This document shows positions 35,313 to 43,420 of a stretch of DNA of 64,000 bases, piece after piece. A program made the position numbers and the translations under genes. Below the pieces are notes generated by a model. It was not told where the DNA came from and did not search any database. It saw only the letters and a list, made by a program, of their open reading frames with translations. The stretch is from Burkholderia sp. Ax-1724 (GTDB taxonomy: Bacteria > Pseudomonadota > Gammaproteobacteria > Burkholderiales > Burkholderiaceae), in contig NZ_VWWL01000006.1 of NCBI RefSeq assembly GCF_011752995.1, forward strand, positions 62,001-126,000, read 5' to 3'. How positions within the stretch are numbered: position 1 is the first letter of the stretch; every line of letters begins with the position of its first letter.

Positions 35313-37208
35313 TTAGCGCAGGCGGAAAATCGGCCCGAAGAAGGCGTTCAGTTCCGCATAGGCATTCAGAGGAAGCACATGGGCGACGTATTGATCCGGA
35401 CGGACCACGACGAGCGCGCCCCGTTCGCGATCGATACCGCGTTCGTCGAAGATATCAGTTGCCGCATCGCTCGTAAATGCCTTCTCATAGTCGACGAGAC
35501 CATAGCGTCCCTTGCGCGGCAATAGCAACGCCGGCAGGTCTTCGAGACGAACGTCGCGATGCGGTTGCTGCAGCACCGCGCGCAGATCGAACACGCTGTC
35601 CACGTCGGCGCCTTCCGGCGTGGCGAGCCGCAACACCGAATCGGGTGACGTGGCAAGATGCTCGCACAGCGCGTGCAGCGCGCTGCGATTCGCATCCGCG
35701 AACGCATACAGGCGCCAGCGGCCGTCCGCGCGCGCCGCATGGCCGAGATGGACGGGCTTCGCATCGGCGAGCCGCACGACCGGCGACGAGTGAAAGCGCG
35801 TGCCGATCGAAAAGCCCTTCGCGAGCGCCTGATGCGTTGCCTCGCCGGTCAGCATGGCTGGCCGGTAACGGGTCGCGACACCCGCCGTATAGCGGCCGGC
35901 GCGCACGAAATACGCCTGCAATTCCGCGGGATCGACGCCGCCGGCTTCGGGCCGGTTGGGATCTTTCGGCGGCGCGGCCATCATCGCCGACCATTCCTTG
36001 TCGAAATCGATCAGCTCCTGCGCGATCGGCTGACGCTCGTCGGAATACGTGCGCAACAGCTCGACGCCGCTGCGACCTTCCAGCACCGCCGCAAGCTTCC
36101 AGCCCAGATTGAAGCCGTCCTGCATCGACACGTTCATGCCCTGCCCGGCCTTCGCGCTATGCGTGTGGCAGGCATCGCCGGCGATGAACACGCGCGGCTC
36201 GCGCGCTGTGCCTTCACTAGTCAACGCATCGTCGAAGCGGTCCGTCAGGCGCTGCCCCACCTCGTACACCGAGAACCATGCGACCTCCTTCACGTCGAGC
36301 GAATACGGATGCAGGATTTGCCGGGCCGTCTCGATGATGCGCTCGACGTTGGCCTGCTTGATGCTGTCGCGATTCTCCGGCGTGACTTCGCCGAGATCGA
36401 CGTAGAAGCGGATCAGATACCCGCCTTCGCGCGGAATGAGCAGCAGATTGCCCTTGCCGGCGGACTGGATCGCGGCTTTCAGGCGAATGTCCGGGAAGTC
36501 GGTCACGGCGAGCGCGTCCATCACGCCCCAGGCATGATTGGCCGCGTCGCCGCGCAGCGTTTGTCCGATGGCCGTGCGCACGCGGCTGCGAGCGCCGTCG
36601 CAACCCACCACATAGCGCGCGCGCACCGTTATCGTCGCGTCGCCTTGCGCCGCATCGGTATGGCGCAACGTCACGCGCACCGGATAGTCGTGCGCATCGT
36701 CGCGTTGCACGTCGACGACTTCGAGACCGTAGTCCGGCTCGAGCCGCTGCGCGGAACGGCGCATCGAATCGAGCAGATAGTCCATCACGCGAGCCTGATT
36801 GACGATCACGTGCGGGAATTCCGACAGACCTGTTTCGGTATCCTGAACACGACCGGTACGCCTGATCGCGTTCCGATCATTCACGTCCGGACGCCAGAAC
36901 ACCGTTTCGTTGACCCAGTAGGCTTCGCGCAACAGGCGATCGCTGAGCCCGAATGCCTCGAACATTTCGACGGTACGGCAAGCGATGCCGTCCGCCTGCC
37001 CCATCTGCAACGCTTCGCCGCGACGCTCGACGATGCGTGTGCTGATCGACGGGAACTGCGACAGTTGCGCCGCCAGCACGAGCCCCGCGGGACCGCTGCC
37101 GACGATCAGCACGTCGACCGTCTCGGGCATGCCGGCGCGAGGCGCGCCTTGCGCGGCGGGTTCGATGGTCGGGTCGCCGACGCGAAAACCGTTGAGATGA
37201 AATTGCAT
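35313..37208 (-). CDS. mobA: 3-hydroxybenzoate 4-monooxygenase (MobA-like FAD monooxygenase)
   Basis: This 631-residue class A flavoprotein has VDVLIVGSGPAGLVLAAQL (FAD-ADP site, 37-42 GSGPAG), the CDGARSRVR motif and RVFIAGDACHTHSAKAGQGMN (GD motif). A C-terminal thioredoxin-like extension is shared with phenol hydroxylase and MobA. Size and sequence fit MobA, which converts 3-hydroxybenzoate to protocatechuate with NADPH and O2. The start has GGAGG. Phenol 2-monooxygenase of the same subfamily is the alternative. Protocatechuate cleavage genes are not in the window. Confidence 0.85.
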   Translation of the reverse strand: MQFHLNGFRVGDPTIEPAAQGAPRAGMPETVDVLIVGSGPAGLVLAAQLSQFPSISTRIVERRGEALQMGQADGIACRTVEMFEAFGLSDRLLREAYWVNETVFWRPDVNDRNAIRRTGRVQDTETGLSEFPHVIVNQARVMDYLLDSMRRSAQRLEPDYGLEVVDVQRDDAHDYPVRVTLRHTDAAQGDATITVRARYVVGCDGARSRVRTAIGQTLRGDAANHAWGVMDALAVTDFPDIRLKAAIQSAGKGNLLLIPREGGYLIRFYVDLGEVTPENRDSIKQANVERIIETARQILHPYSLDVKEVAWFSVYEVGQRLTDRFDDALTSEGTAREPRVFIAGDACHTHSAKAGQGMNVSMQDGFNLGWKLAAVLEGRSGVELLRTYSDERQPIAQELIDFDKEWSAMMAAPPKDPNRPEAGGVDPAELQAYFVRAGRYTAGVATRYRPAMLTGEATHQALAKGFSIGTRFHSSPVVRLADAKPVHLGHAARADGRWRLYAFADANRSALHALCEHLATSPDSVLRLATPEGADVDSVFDLRAVLQQPHRDVRLEDLPALLLPRKGRYGLVDYEKAFTSDAATDIFDERGIDRERGALVVVRPDQYVAHVLPLNAYAELNAFFGPIFRLR

Positions 37209-37791
37209 GACTGTCTTCCTCCATTCCGTGTGGGTGGCACTGTGAAGACGAATATACTCCGTACACCAACTATTTTCCAAGCACTTCATGCACTCACTGA
37301 TGTTTACCCTGGAATCTGGCATCGGAACCGGCCTGATGTGCGGCTTTCGCTCCGCAAGTCCCGCTTTGCCGCGCGACGGTTTTTGTCGCGATGGCCGGCA
37401 ATCGGGCCATCACGCCTCGTGTCTTTGCATGCCGGTCTATCGGCACGCTCGCGCATGTCGGGCTATATGACTTCGAGTGAAGCAAGCCTGTCACCCCCTG
37501 TTTCATGGCTCTGCCTGAAGCCTAATAGGCACCCGATTGACATTACAAATAACAAACAATATTTATAACATCTTCAATACGATAATTACGATTAACCAAC
37601 ATAAAGCATGCATTGCAGATTCAGCATGAAATTTGCTCTCCGGATTAACACGGATAAAAGGGGCTTGAATCATGCAAGCGCTTAACGCTCGGCGTACACT
37701 CGCCGCAAGCGCTTGCAGCAAGGCGCAACGAGTACTGAAGCACCCGTCGTCAAAGGCGGGTTTCTGAAGACAGAAAAGAGGAGAACAATCA
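37209..37791. other. Intergenic region between mobA and the MFS transporter gene
   Basis: About 580 bases without a credible gene. The left part is the mobA promoter (minus strand) with TATATT near 37253. Around 37540-37660 the base composition turns AT-rich, as in a promoter. Two LacI-type operator motifs precede the transporter gene (separate entry). Short ORFs overlap both strands but have no coding signals. Confidence 0.6.
37674..37716. promoter_or_regulatory. Double LacI-type operator (AAGCGCTT core)
   Basis: GCAAGCGCTT occurs at 37674-37683 and the perfect palindrome GCAAGCGCTTGC at 37705-37716. The AAGCGCTT core with central CpG matches the general LacI-family operator pattern. The centres are 31 bp apart, three helical turns, so two dimers would lie on the same face. 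The pair is about 76 nt upstream of the transporter ATG. No LacI gene is in the window. Confidence 0.6.
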
Positions 37792-39027
37792 ATGAGCTGG
37801 ACTCGGGAACAGAGAAACGTCACGATTGCCGCCTATCTGGGCTGGACATTGGACGCATTCGATTTCTTTCTGATGGTGTTCGTGCTGAAAGATATCGCGC
37901 AGGAATTCAGCACCGATATTCCATCGGTCGCGTTTGCCATCATGCTGACCCTGATGATGCGTCCGCTCGGCGCATTGATTTTCGGCTGGCTCGCCGACAA
38001 ATACGGCCGCCGTCCCACGCTGATGGTCAACATCGCGTGCTTCTCGCTGCTGGAGTTGCTGTCCGGCCTCTCGCCGAACCTGATGACGCTGCTCGTGCTG
38101 CGCGCGCTGTTCGGTATCGCGATGGGCGGCGAATGGGGCGTCGGCGGTGCGCTGACGATGGAAACCGTGCCGCCGAAATCGCGCGGCATCGTCTCGGGCC
38201 TGTTGCAGGCCGGCTACCCGAGCGGCTATCTGCTCGCCTCGATCGTGTTCGGCGTGTTCTATCAATACATCGGCTGGCGCGGCATGTTCTTCGTCGGCGT
38301 GCTGCCCGCACTGCTCGTGCTCTACGTCCGCGCGCACGTGCCGGAGTCGCCCGCCTTCAAGACGCTCGAAAAGAAGGCGCGCCCCGGCCTCGTCGCAACG
38401 CTCAAGCAGAACGTCGGCCTGTCGATCTACGCGATCATCCTGATGACCGCGTTCAACTTCTTCTCGCACGGCTCGCAGGATCTCTATCCGACCTTCCTGC
38501 GCGTGCAGCACCAGTTCGATGCGCATACGGTGTCGTGGATCACGATCACGCTGAACATCGGCGCGATCTGCGGCGGGCTGTTCTTCGGCTGGATATCGGA
38601 GAAGATCGGCCGCAAGCGCGCGATCTTCATCGCCTCGCTGATCGCCTTGCCGGTACTGCCGCTGTGGGCCTTCTCGAGCACGCCGATGCTGCTCGCGCTC
38701 GGCGCGTTCCTGATGCAGATCTCGGTGCAAGGCGCATGGGGCGTGATCCCGGTGCACCTGAACGAAATCTCGCCCGATGAGATTCGCGCGACCTTCCCCG
38801 GCCTCATGTATCAGCTCGGCAACCTGATCTCGTCGGTCAACGGTCCGCTGCAATCGAAGATCGCGGAGATTCACGGCAACAACTACGCGCTCGTGATGGC
38901 GGTCGTGATCGGCATCGTCGCAGTCGTAATCTGCGTGCTGATTCCGTTCAGCCGCGAGCGGCGCGGCATCGACATGACGCAGTCCGCGCGCGAAGTCGGC
39001 GCGCCTGCCACGGGAGGCGCCGTGTAG
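37792..39027 (+). CDS. MFS transporter of the SHS (sialate/lactate:H+ symporter-like) group
   Basis: The protein has 411 residues and about 12 helices. LGWTLDAFDFFLMVFVLKDIA at the first helix and GWLADKYGRRP between helices 2 and 3 are typical of the SHS/NanT-like group, which also includes lactate and other carboxylate carriers. The start has AGGAG upstream. It stands alone on the plus strand, divergent from mobA. It could import 3-hydroxybenzoate or an unrelated acid; the LacI-type operators argue for control separate from mobA. Confidence 0.88.
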   Translation: MSWTREQRNVTIAAYLGWTLDAFDFFLMVFVLKDIAQEFSTDIPSVAFAIMLTLMMRPLGALIFGWLADKYGRRPTLMVNIACFSLLELLSGLSPNLMTLLVLRALFGIAMGGEWGVGGALTMETVPPKSRGIVSGLLQAGYPSGYLLASIVFGVFYQYIGWRGMFFVGVLPALLVLYVRAHVPESPAFKTLEKKARPGLVATLKQNVGLSIYAIILMTAFNFFSHGSQDLYPTFLRVQHQFDAHTVSWITITLNIGAICGGLFFGWISEKIGRKRAIFIASLIALPVLPLWAFSSTPMLLALGAFLMQISVQGAWGVIPVHLNEISPDEIRATFPGLMYQLGNLISSVNGPLQSKIAEIHGNNYALVMAVVIGIVAVVICVLIPFSRERRGIDMTQSAREVGAPATGGAV

Positions 39028-39099
39028 GCCGGCTCGCCCGCCGACCGCTTCAAATGCTTCAAGCGTTCGAACTAAACAGCTACTGCACCGGCGCGTTAT

Positions 39100-39247
39100 A
39101 GGGCACAATAGCTGCAAAGGCGGTTCGAACCGCCACGACGCCAATGCGCGTCAGGCGCCTCGGGTTATCAGGATCGAGGCGCGGGGCCAGATACATCGCA
39201 GAGCAATACGAGGCCGTTCCGATTTCGTCGGAACGGCCTTTTTATTT
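39100..39247 (+). ncRNA. Candidate structured small RNA or 3' UTR element
   Basis: Three stems follow one another: GGCGGTTCGAACCGCC (39119-39134), GCGCCTCG...CGAGGCGC (39155-39182, 12-nt loop), and a strong terminator hairpin (39211-39239) with a T-rich tail. There is no ORF, and a TATAGG/CACAAT-like stretch at 39097-39110 could serve as a promoter. It could equally be the structured 3' end of the transporter mRNA, which ends at 39027. Boundaries are approximate. Confidence 0.4.
39211..39247 (+). terminator. Strong intrinsic terminator
   Basis: AGGCCGTTCCGA and TCGGAACGGCCT form a perfect 12-bp stem with loop TTTCG, followed by TTTTATTTT. It ends transcription of the MFS gene or of the candidate small RNA before the tetR promoter. 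Confidence 0.9.
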
Positions 39248-39371
39248 TCCGCGCGATCTGACGCACCGCGCACAGGAAAGGCGACCCTCGTCAGGTCTTC
39301 TAGAGGAGTTAGTCGAACGGGACCCCTTGATCGCAGCCGTCATCCTTCTTTATCCTGAAAAAAACGATTGT

Positions 39372-39389
39372 TTCAAATGGCGATTTGAA
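39372..39389. promoter_or_regulatory. Putative TetR operator upstream of the beta-oxidation regulator
   Basis: TTCAAAT-GGCG-ATTTGAA is a perfect 7-bp inverted repeat with 4-nt spacer, 45 nt before the tetR ATG in an AT-rich stretch. It is suited to autoregulation by the following TetR gene. Confidence 0.5.
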
Positions 39390-39434
39390 TCGCTTGTTTG
39401 CGAGCCGGCAGCCCCGGCAACTGGGAGACGCAAC

Positions 39435-40307
39435 ATGGCAGTTCGCACAACAGGCCGGCATGCCGGCGATACCAAGTCACGCATTCTCGACGCCGCGGAG
39501 ACGCTCTTCATCGAATGCGGCTACGAGGCGATGTCGCTGCGGCAGATCACTTCGCGCGCCGAAGTCAATCTCGCGGCGGTCAACTATCACTTCGGCACCA
39601 AGGAGTCGCTGATCCACTCGATGCTGTCGCGCCGTCTCGATCAGCTCAACCAGGAGCGGCTCAAGCTGCTCGACCGCTTCGACGCCATGCTCGGCGCGCG
39701 GCTGACCTGCGAGCACGTGCTCGGCGCGATGTTCATTCCGGCGCTGCGGCTCTCGCGCGATCCGCGCATTGGCGGCAAGGCGTTCCTGCGCCTGCTCGGC
39801 CGCGCCTATACCGATCCGTCGTCGTTCATCCGCGATTTTCTGAACCAGCATTACGAGCCGGTGGCAGTGCGCTTTTTCGATGCGTTCCAGCGCGCGCTGC
39901 CGCATCTGCCGCGCGAGGAACTCGGCTGGCGGCTGCACTTCGCGATCGGCGCGCTGTCGGGCGTGCTCGCCGGCACCGATACCGACAGCCTGATTTCCGA
40001 GTTCTCGCAGGGCAAGTCGATGAACGATCTGCAGCTGATCGCGCGCCTTGCCTCGCTGATGGTCGCTGCGCTCAAGGCGCCGCTGCCGGACAGCTCTCAA
40101 CTGGCGACGTTCGCCGCGGTGCTCGGCGATGCAACCGATGGCGCTCAGGAAGCGGCCAGCCGTGAGATGGTGCCGTCCGCGTCGCGCGAAAGCGCCGCAT
40201 CGGCACAACCCGCTTATAGCGATACGGATGGTGGCGAACGCCGCGGCGGCGGTGGCATCGAAGCAGCGTCCGCATCGTTCGAGCACGTGTTGCACGGCAC
40301 GGCTTGA
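39435..40307 (+). CDS. TetR-family regulator of fatty-acid degradation (PsrA/FadR-like)
   Basis: The protein has 290 residues, longer than usual because of a low-complexity C-terminal tail of about 65 residues rich in Ala, Ser and Glu. The N-terminal helix-turn-helix region LRQITSRAEVNLAAVNYHFGTKESLIHSML is typical of PsrA/FadR-type TetR proteins that sense long-chain acyl-CoA. A beta-oxidation gene set follows on the same strand. An inverted repeat sits in its promoter. Repressor of the downstream fad genes is the best guess. Confidence 0.87.
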   Translation: MAVRTTGRHAGDTKSRILDAAETLFIECGYEAMSLRQITSRAEVNLAAVNYHFGTKESLIHSMLSRRLDQLNQERLKLLDRFDAMLGARLTCEHVLGAMFIPALRLSRDPRIGGKAFLRLLGRAYTDPSSFIRDFLNQHYEPVAVRFFDAFQRALPHLPREELGWRLHFAIGALSGVLAGTDTDSLISEFSQGKSMNDLQLIARLASLMVAALKAPLPDSSQLATFAAVLGDATDGAQEAASREMVPSASRESAASAQPAYSDTDGGERRGGGGIEAASASFEHVLHGTA

Positions 40308-40762
40308 GCATGCCTCGCCCGGGACGGCGCCCGCATAGGCCGTCCCCAGCGGGAAGCCTGCAGAATATGGCAAGCAGCCCGAAACATCGGGCCGACGGCA
40401 GGCAACGAAGAAGCAACGTACAAGTAACAAACCGGCAAAGGACAGGCGCCAGGCAACAAACAAGCAGGCAGCCCTCGGACAGCACGCAACCCGTACCGCA
40501 CACGAGCCATGAAACCCGAAAACCTCGCCTATCCGGGCCGTACCTCTACGTTGCGCCGCTGAGCCGCACCGCGCTGTCGAGCCGATAGAAACATCGGCAT
40601 CGGCGCGAGAACAGCGACAACGCCGCGAACCCAGCGCCGCATCAGAGGCGCGCTTCGCAGGTGGCGCCGCTTGCATCGTCATCAGAAAGAACAATGGAAC
40701 GCGAACCGTCCGCGCCACGCGGAGGCGTTCGCTCGCGCTGTCAAAACCCAGGAGGAAACGTC
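40308..40762. other. Intergenic region before fadE
   Basis: About 455 bases with no convincing gene. The middle (40395-40480) is purine-rich with repeated AACAAACAAG-like words. The end carries a strong ribosome site (GGAGGAAACG) for fadE. I found no clear operator. The overlapping minus-strand ORFs are codon shadows. Confidence 0.5.
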
Positions 40763-43261
40763 ATGCCGTGGTTCATCCTTGCGCTCGCCATCGTTGCGCT
40801 CGCGCTCGTCTACGTTCGGGCACGCGCCTCCTGGTGGCTCGCGGCCATGATCGTCTGGGTCGCGGCCGCGCATCTGGGCGGCGCGGCGGGTCCGGCGCTC
40901 ACGACGTTCCTCGCGATCGTGTGCGTGCTCCCCGCCTTCGTGCTGACGTTCAGGCCGCTGCGCCGCGCATGGATCGCGAAACCGGTGCTCGACGCGTTCC
41001 GCAAGATCCTGCCGCAGATGTCGCCGACCGAGCGCGACGCGATCGAAGCCGGCACGGTCTGGTGGGATGCCGAACTGTTCTCGGGGCGCCCGCACTGGGA
41101 CACGCTGCTCGGCTACGGTCCGGCGACGCTGACGCCCGAGGAGCAGGCGTTTCTCGACGTCGAATGCGAACAGCTCTGCGATCTCGCGAACGACTGGGAC
41201 ACCACGATGGTGTGGCAGGACCTCTCGCCGCAAGCGTGGCAGTTCGTGAAACAGCACGGCTTTCTCGGCATGATCATTCCGAAGCAGTACGGCGGCAAGC
41301 AGTTCTCCGCGTACGCGCATTCGCAGGTCATCATGAAGCTCGCGACGCGCTGCTCGGCCGCGGCCGTCTCGGTGATGGTGCCGAACTCGCTCGGCCCCGC
41401 CGAACTGCTGATGCACTACGGCACCGAGGCGCAGAAGAACCACTATCTGCCGCGTCTCGCGCGCGGCGAGGACATCCCCTGCTTCGCGCTGACGAGCCCC
41501 TACGCCGGTTCCGACGCGGCCGCGATTCCCGATGTCGGCATCGTCTGCAAGGGCCTGCACGAGGGCCGCGAGACGCTCGGCTTTCGCGTCACGTGGGACA
41601 AGCGCTACATCACGCTCGGGCCGATCGCGACCGTGCTCGGCCTTGCGTTCCGCGCGCTCGACCCCGACCATCTGCTCGGCGCTGACGACGAGCCCGGCAT
41701 CACCTGCGCGCTGATTCCGACCGACCACCCCGGCGTCGAAATCGGCCGGCGGCACTGGCCGTTGAACGCGGTGTTCCAGAACGGTCCGAACTCGGGCAAG
41801 GACGTGTTCATTCCGCTCGACTGGGTGATCGGCGGACGCGCCCAGGTCGGCAACGGCTGGCGCATGCTGATGGAGTGCCTCGCGGCGGGCCGCGCGATCT
41901 CGCTGCCGTCGTCGAATGTCGGGATGGCGAAGATCGCCGTGCGCGGCACCGGCGCGTATGCCGCGATTCGCCGCCAGTTCCGCACCGCCGTCGGCAAGTT
42001 CGAGGGCGTGCAGGAAGCGCTCGGCCGCATGGGCGGCAACCTCTACGTGATGGATGCCGCGCGCCGCCTGTCCGCGCATGCGGTCGATCTCGGCGAGAAG
42101 CCTTCGGTCATTTCGGCGATCGCCAAGTATCACATCACCGAGCGTGCCCGCAAGGTCATCAACGACGGCATGGACGTGGCCGCCGGCAAGGGCATCTGCA
42201 TGGGGCCGTCGAACTTTCTCGCGCGCGCCTATCAGCAGGTGCCGATCGCGATCACGGTCGAAGGCGCCAACATTCTGACGCGCTGCCTGATCATCTTCGG
42301 CCAGGGCGCGATCCGCTGCCATCCGTACGTGCTCAAGGAAATGAACGCGACGCGCGAGCCCGATCACGCGAAGGCGCTGCGCGATTTCGATGCCGCATTC
42401 TTCGGTCACCTGAGCTTCATGCTGTCGAACCTCGTGCGCAGTCTCGTGGATGGGCTCACGGGCGGCGCGCTGATCGGCAAGCCGCGCGCCGCCTATGCGC
42501 CGCTGCACGCGTATTACCGCGCGGCGACACGTCTCGCGACGGTGTTCGCGCTGCTCGCCGACGTGTCGATGTTCGTGCTCGGCGGCGACCTGAAACGCCG
42601 CGAGCGCATCTCGGGGCGCCTCGGCGATGTGCTCTCGCAGCTCTACCTGATCTCGGCAACGTTAAAGCGCTTCGAGGACGAAGGCCGCCAGCCCGATGAC
42701 CTGCCGCTCGTGCGCTGGGGCGTCGAGGACGCGCTGTACCAGGCCCAGCATGCGCTCGACGGCGTGCTCGCGAACTATCCGAACCGCCTCGCCGCGACGC
42801 TCGTGCGCGGGCTCGCGTTCCCGTTCGGCCTGCCGCACCGCGAGCCGTCGGACCGGCTCGGCAGCGAGATCGCCGAGCTGATGCAGACGCCGGGCGCCGC
42901 GCGCGAGCGGCTCGTCGCCGGTTCGTACGTGCCGCACCCGGACGTCGATGCGCTCGGCTATGGCGAACTCGTGTTCGCGCTGAATCCGCGCTTCACGCAG
43001 ATCGACCAGAAGCTGCGCGAGGCGGTCAAACAGGGCTCGCTCGAACCGATGCCGCAAAGTCTCGCGCAACTCGGCGCATGGACCGACACGGCAGAGCGGC
43101 AAGGCCTGATCGACGCCGACGAGCGCCGCGTGCTCGACGACTACGCGCGCTATGGCGCGCACGTCGTGAAGGTCGACGATTTTCCCGCCGACTTCGATAT
43201 GCTCGCGAGTCTGCAAAAGCGCAAGGAAGCGCTCGAGCAGGCGTTGGAGGTGGCGGCTTGA
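40763..43261 (+). CDS. fadE: Acyl-CoA dehydrogenase FadE (long form, membrane-anchored)
   Basis: This 832-residue protein matches the E. coli FadE layout: one or two N-terminal membrane helices (about 1-70), the acyl-CoA dehydrogenase core (about 120-520, with IPKQYGGKQFSAYAHSQ, FALTSPYAGSDAA and TVEGANILTRCLIIFGQGAIR), then a DUF1974 C-terminal region (about 530-815). It makes the first oxidation of fatty acyl-CoA. The ATG has GGAGG upstream. It probably starts the fad transcription unit. Confidence 0.93.
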   Translation: MPWFILALAIVALALVYVRARASWWLAAMIVWVAAAHLGGAAGPALTTFLAIVCVLPAFVLTFRPLRRAWIAKPVLDAFRKILPQMSPTERDAIEAGTVWWDAELFSGRPHWDTLLGYGPATLTPEEQAFLDVECEQLCDLANDWDTTMVWQDLSPQAWQFVKQHGFLGMIIPKQYGGKQFSAYAHSQVIMKLATRCSAAAVSVMVPNSLGPAELLMHYGTEAQKNHYLPRLARGEDIPCFALTSPYAGSDAAAIPDVGIVCKGLHEGRETLGFRVTWDKRYITLGPIATVLGLAFRALDPDHLLGADDEPGITCALIPTDHPGVEIGRRHWPLNAVFQNGPNSGKDVFIPLDWVIGGRAQVGNGWRMLMECLAAGRAISLPSSNVGMAKIAVRGTGAYAAIRRQFRTAVGKFEGVQEALGRMGGNLYVMDAARRLSAHAVDLGEKPSVISAIAKYHITERARKVINDGMDVAAGKGICMGPSNFLARAYQQVPIAITVEGANILTRCLIIFGQGAIRCHPYVLKEMNATREPDHAKALRDFDAAFFGHLSFMLSNLVRSLVDGLTGGALIGKPRAAYAPLHAYYRAATRLATVFALLADVSMFVLGGDLKRRERISGRLGDVLSQLYLISATLKRFEDEGRQPDDLPLVRWGVEDALYQAQHALDGVLANYPNRLAATLVRGLAFPFGLPHREPSDRLGSEIAELMQTPGAARERLVAGSYVPHPDVDALGYGELVFALNPRFTQIDQKLREAVKQGSLEPMPQSLAQLGAWTDTAERQGLIDADERRVLDDYARYGAHVVKVDDFPADFDMLASLQKRKEALEQALEVAA

Positions 43262-43420
43262 GTGGCGCAGCCCAACCGGCACGCGAACGCGCAAAAAAAT
43301 CCGCGCCGCATCACGGCAAAGCGCCCCCGGCGCCCCCAACTCAAGGCAAACTGGCACACGTCCGGCGTCCCCGCCACGGGGTTTCCCGGGGCGCGTCCAG
43401 CGGAGCAAGCTACGACATGA

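Noticed and set aside
39119..39145. tRNA-like T-arm (GGCGGTTCGAACCGCC) followed by CGCCA-like bases
   Set aside because: No matching acceptor, D or anticodon arms upstream; better explained as a simple hairpin in the structured region.
40072..40510. Minus-strand Cys/Leu-rich ORFs resembling a small membrane protein
   Set aside because: They overlap the end of the TetR gene and lack ribosome sites; their sequence mirrors purine-rich intergenic DNA.
40682..42508. 608-codon minus-strand ORF opposite fadE
   Set aside because: Antisense shadow over an unambiguous acyl-CoA dehydrogenase.
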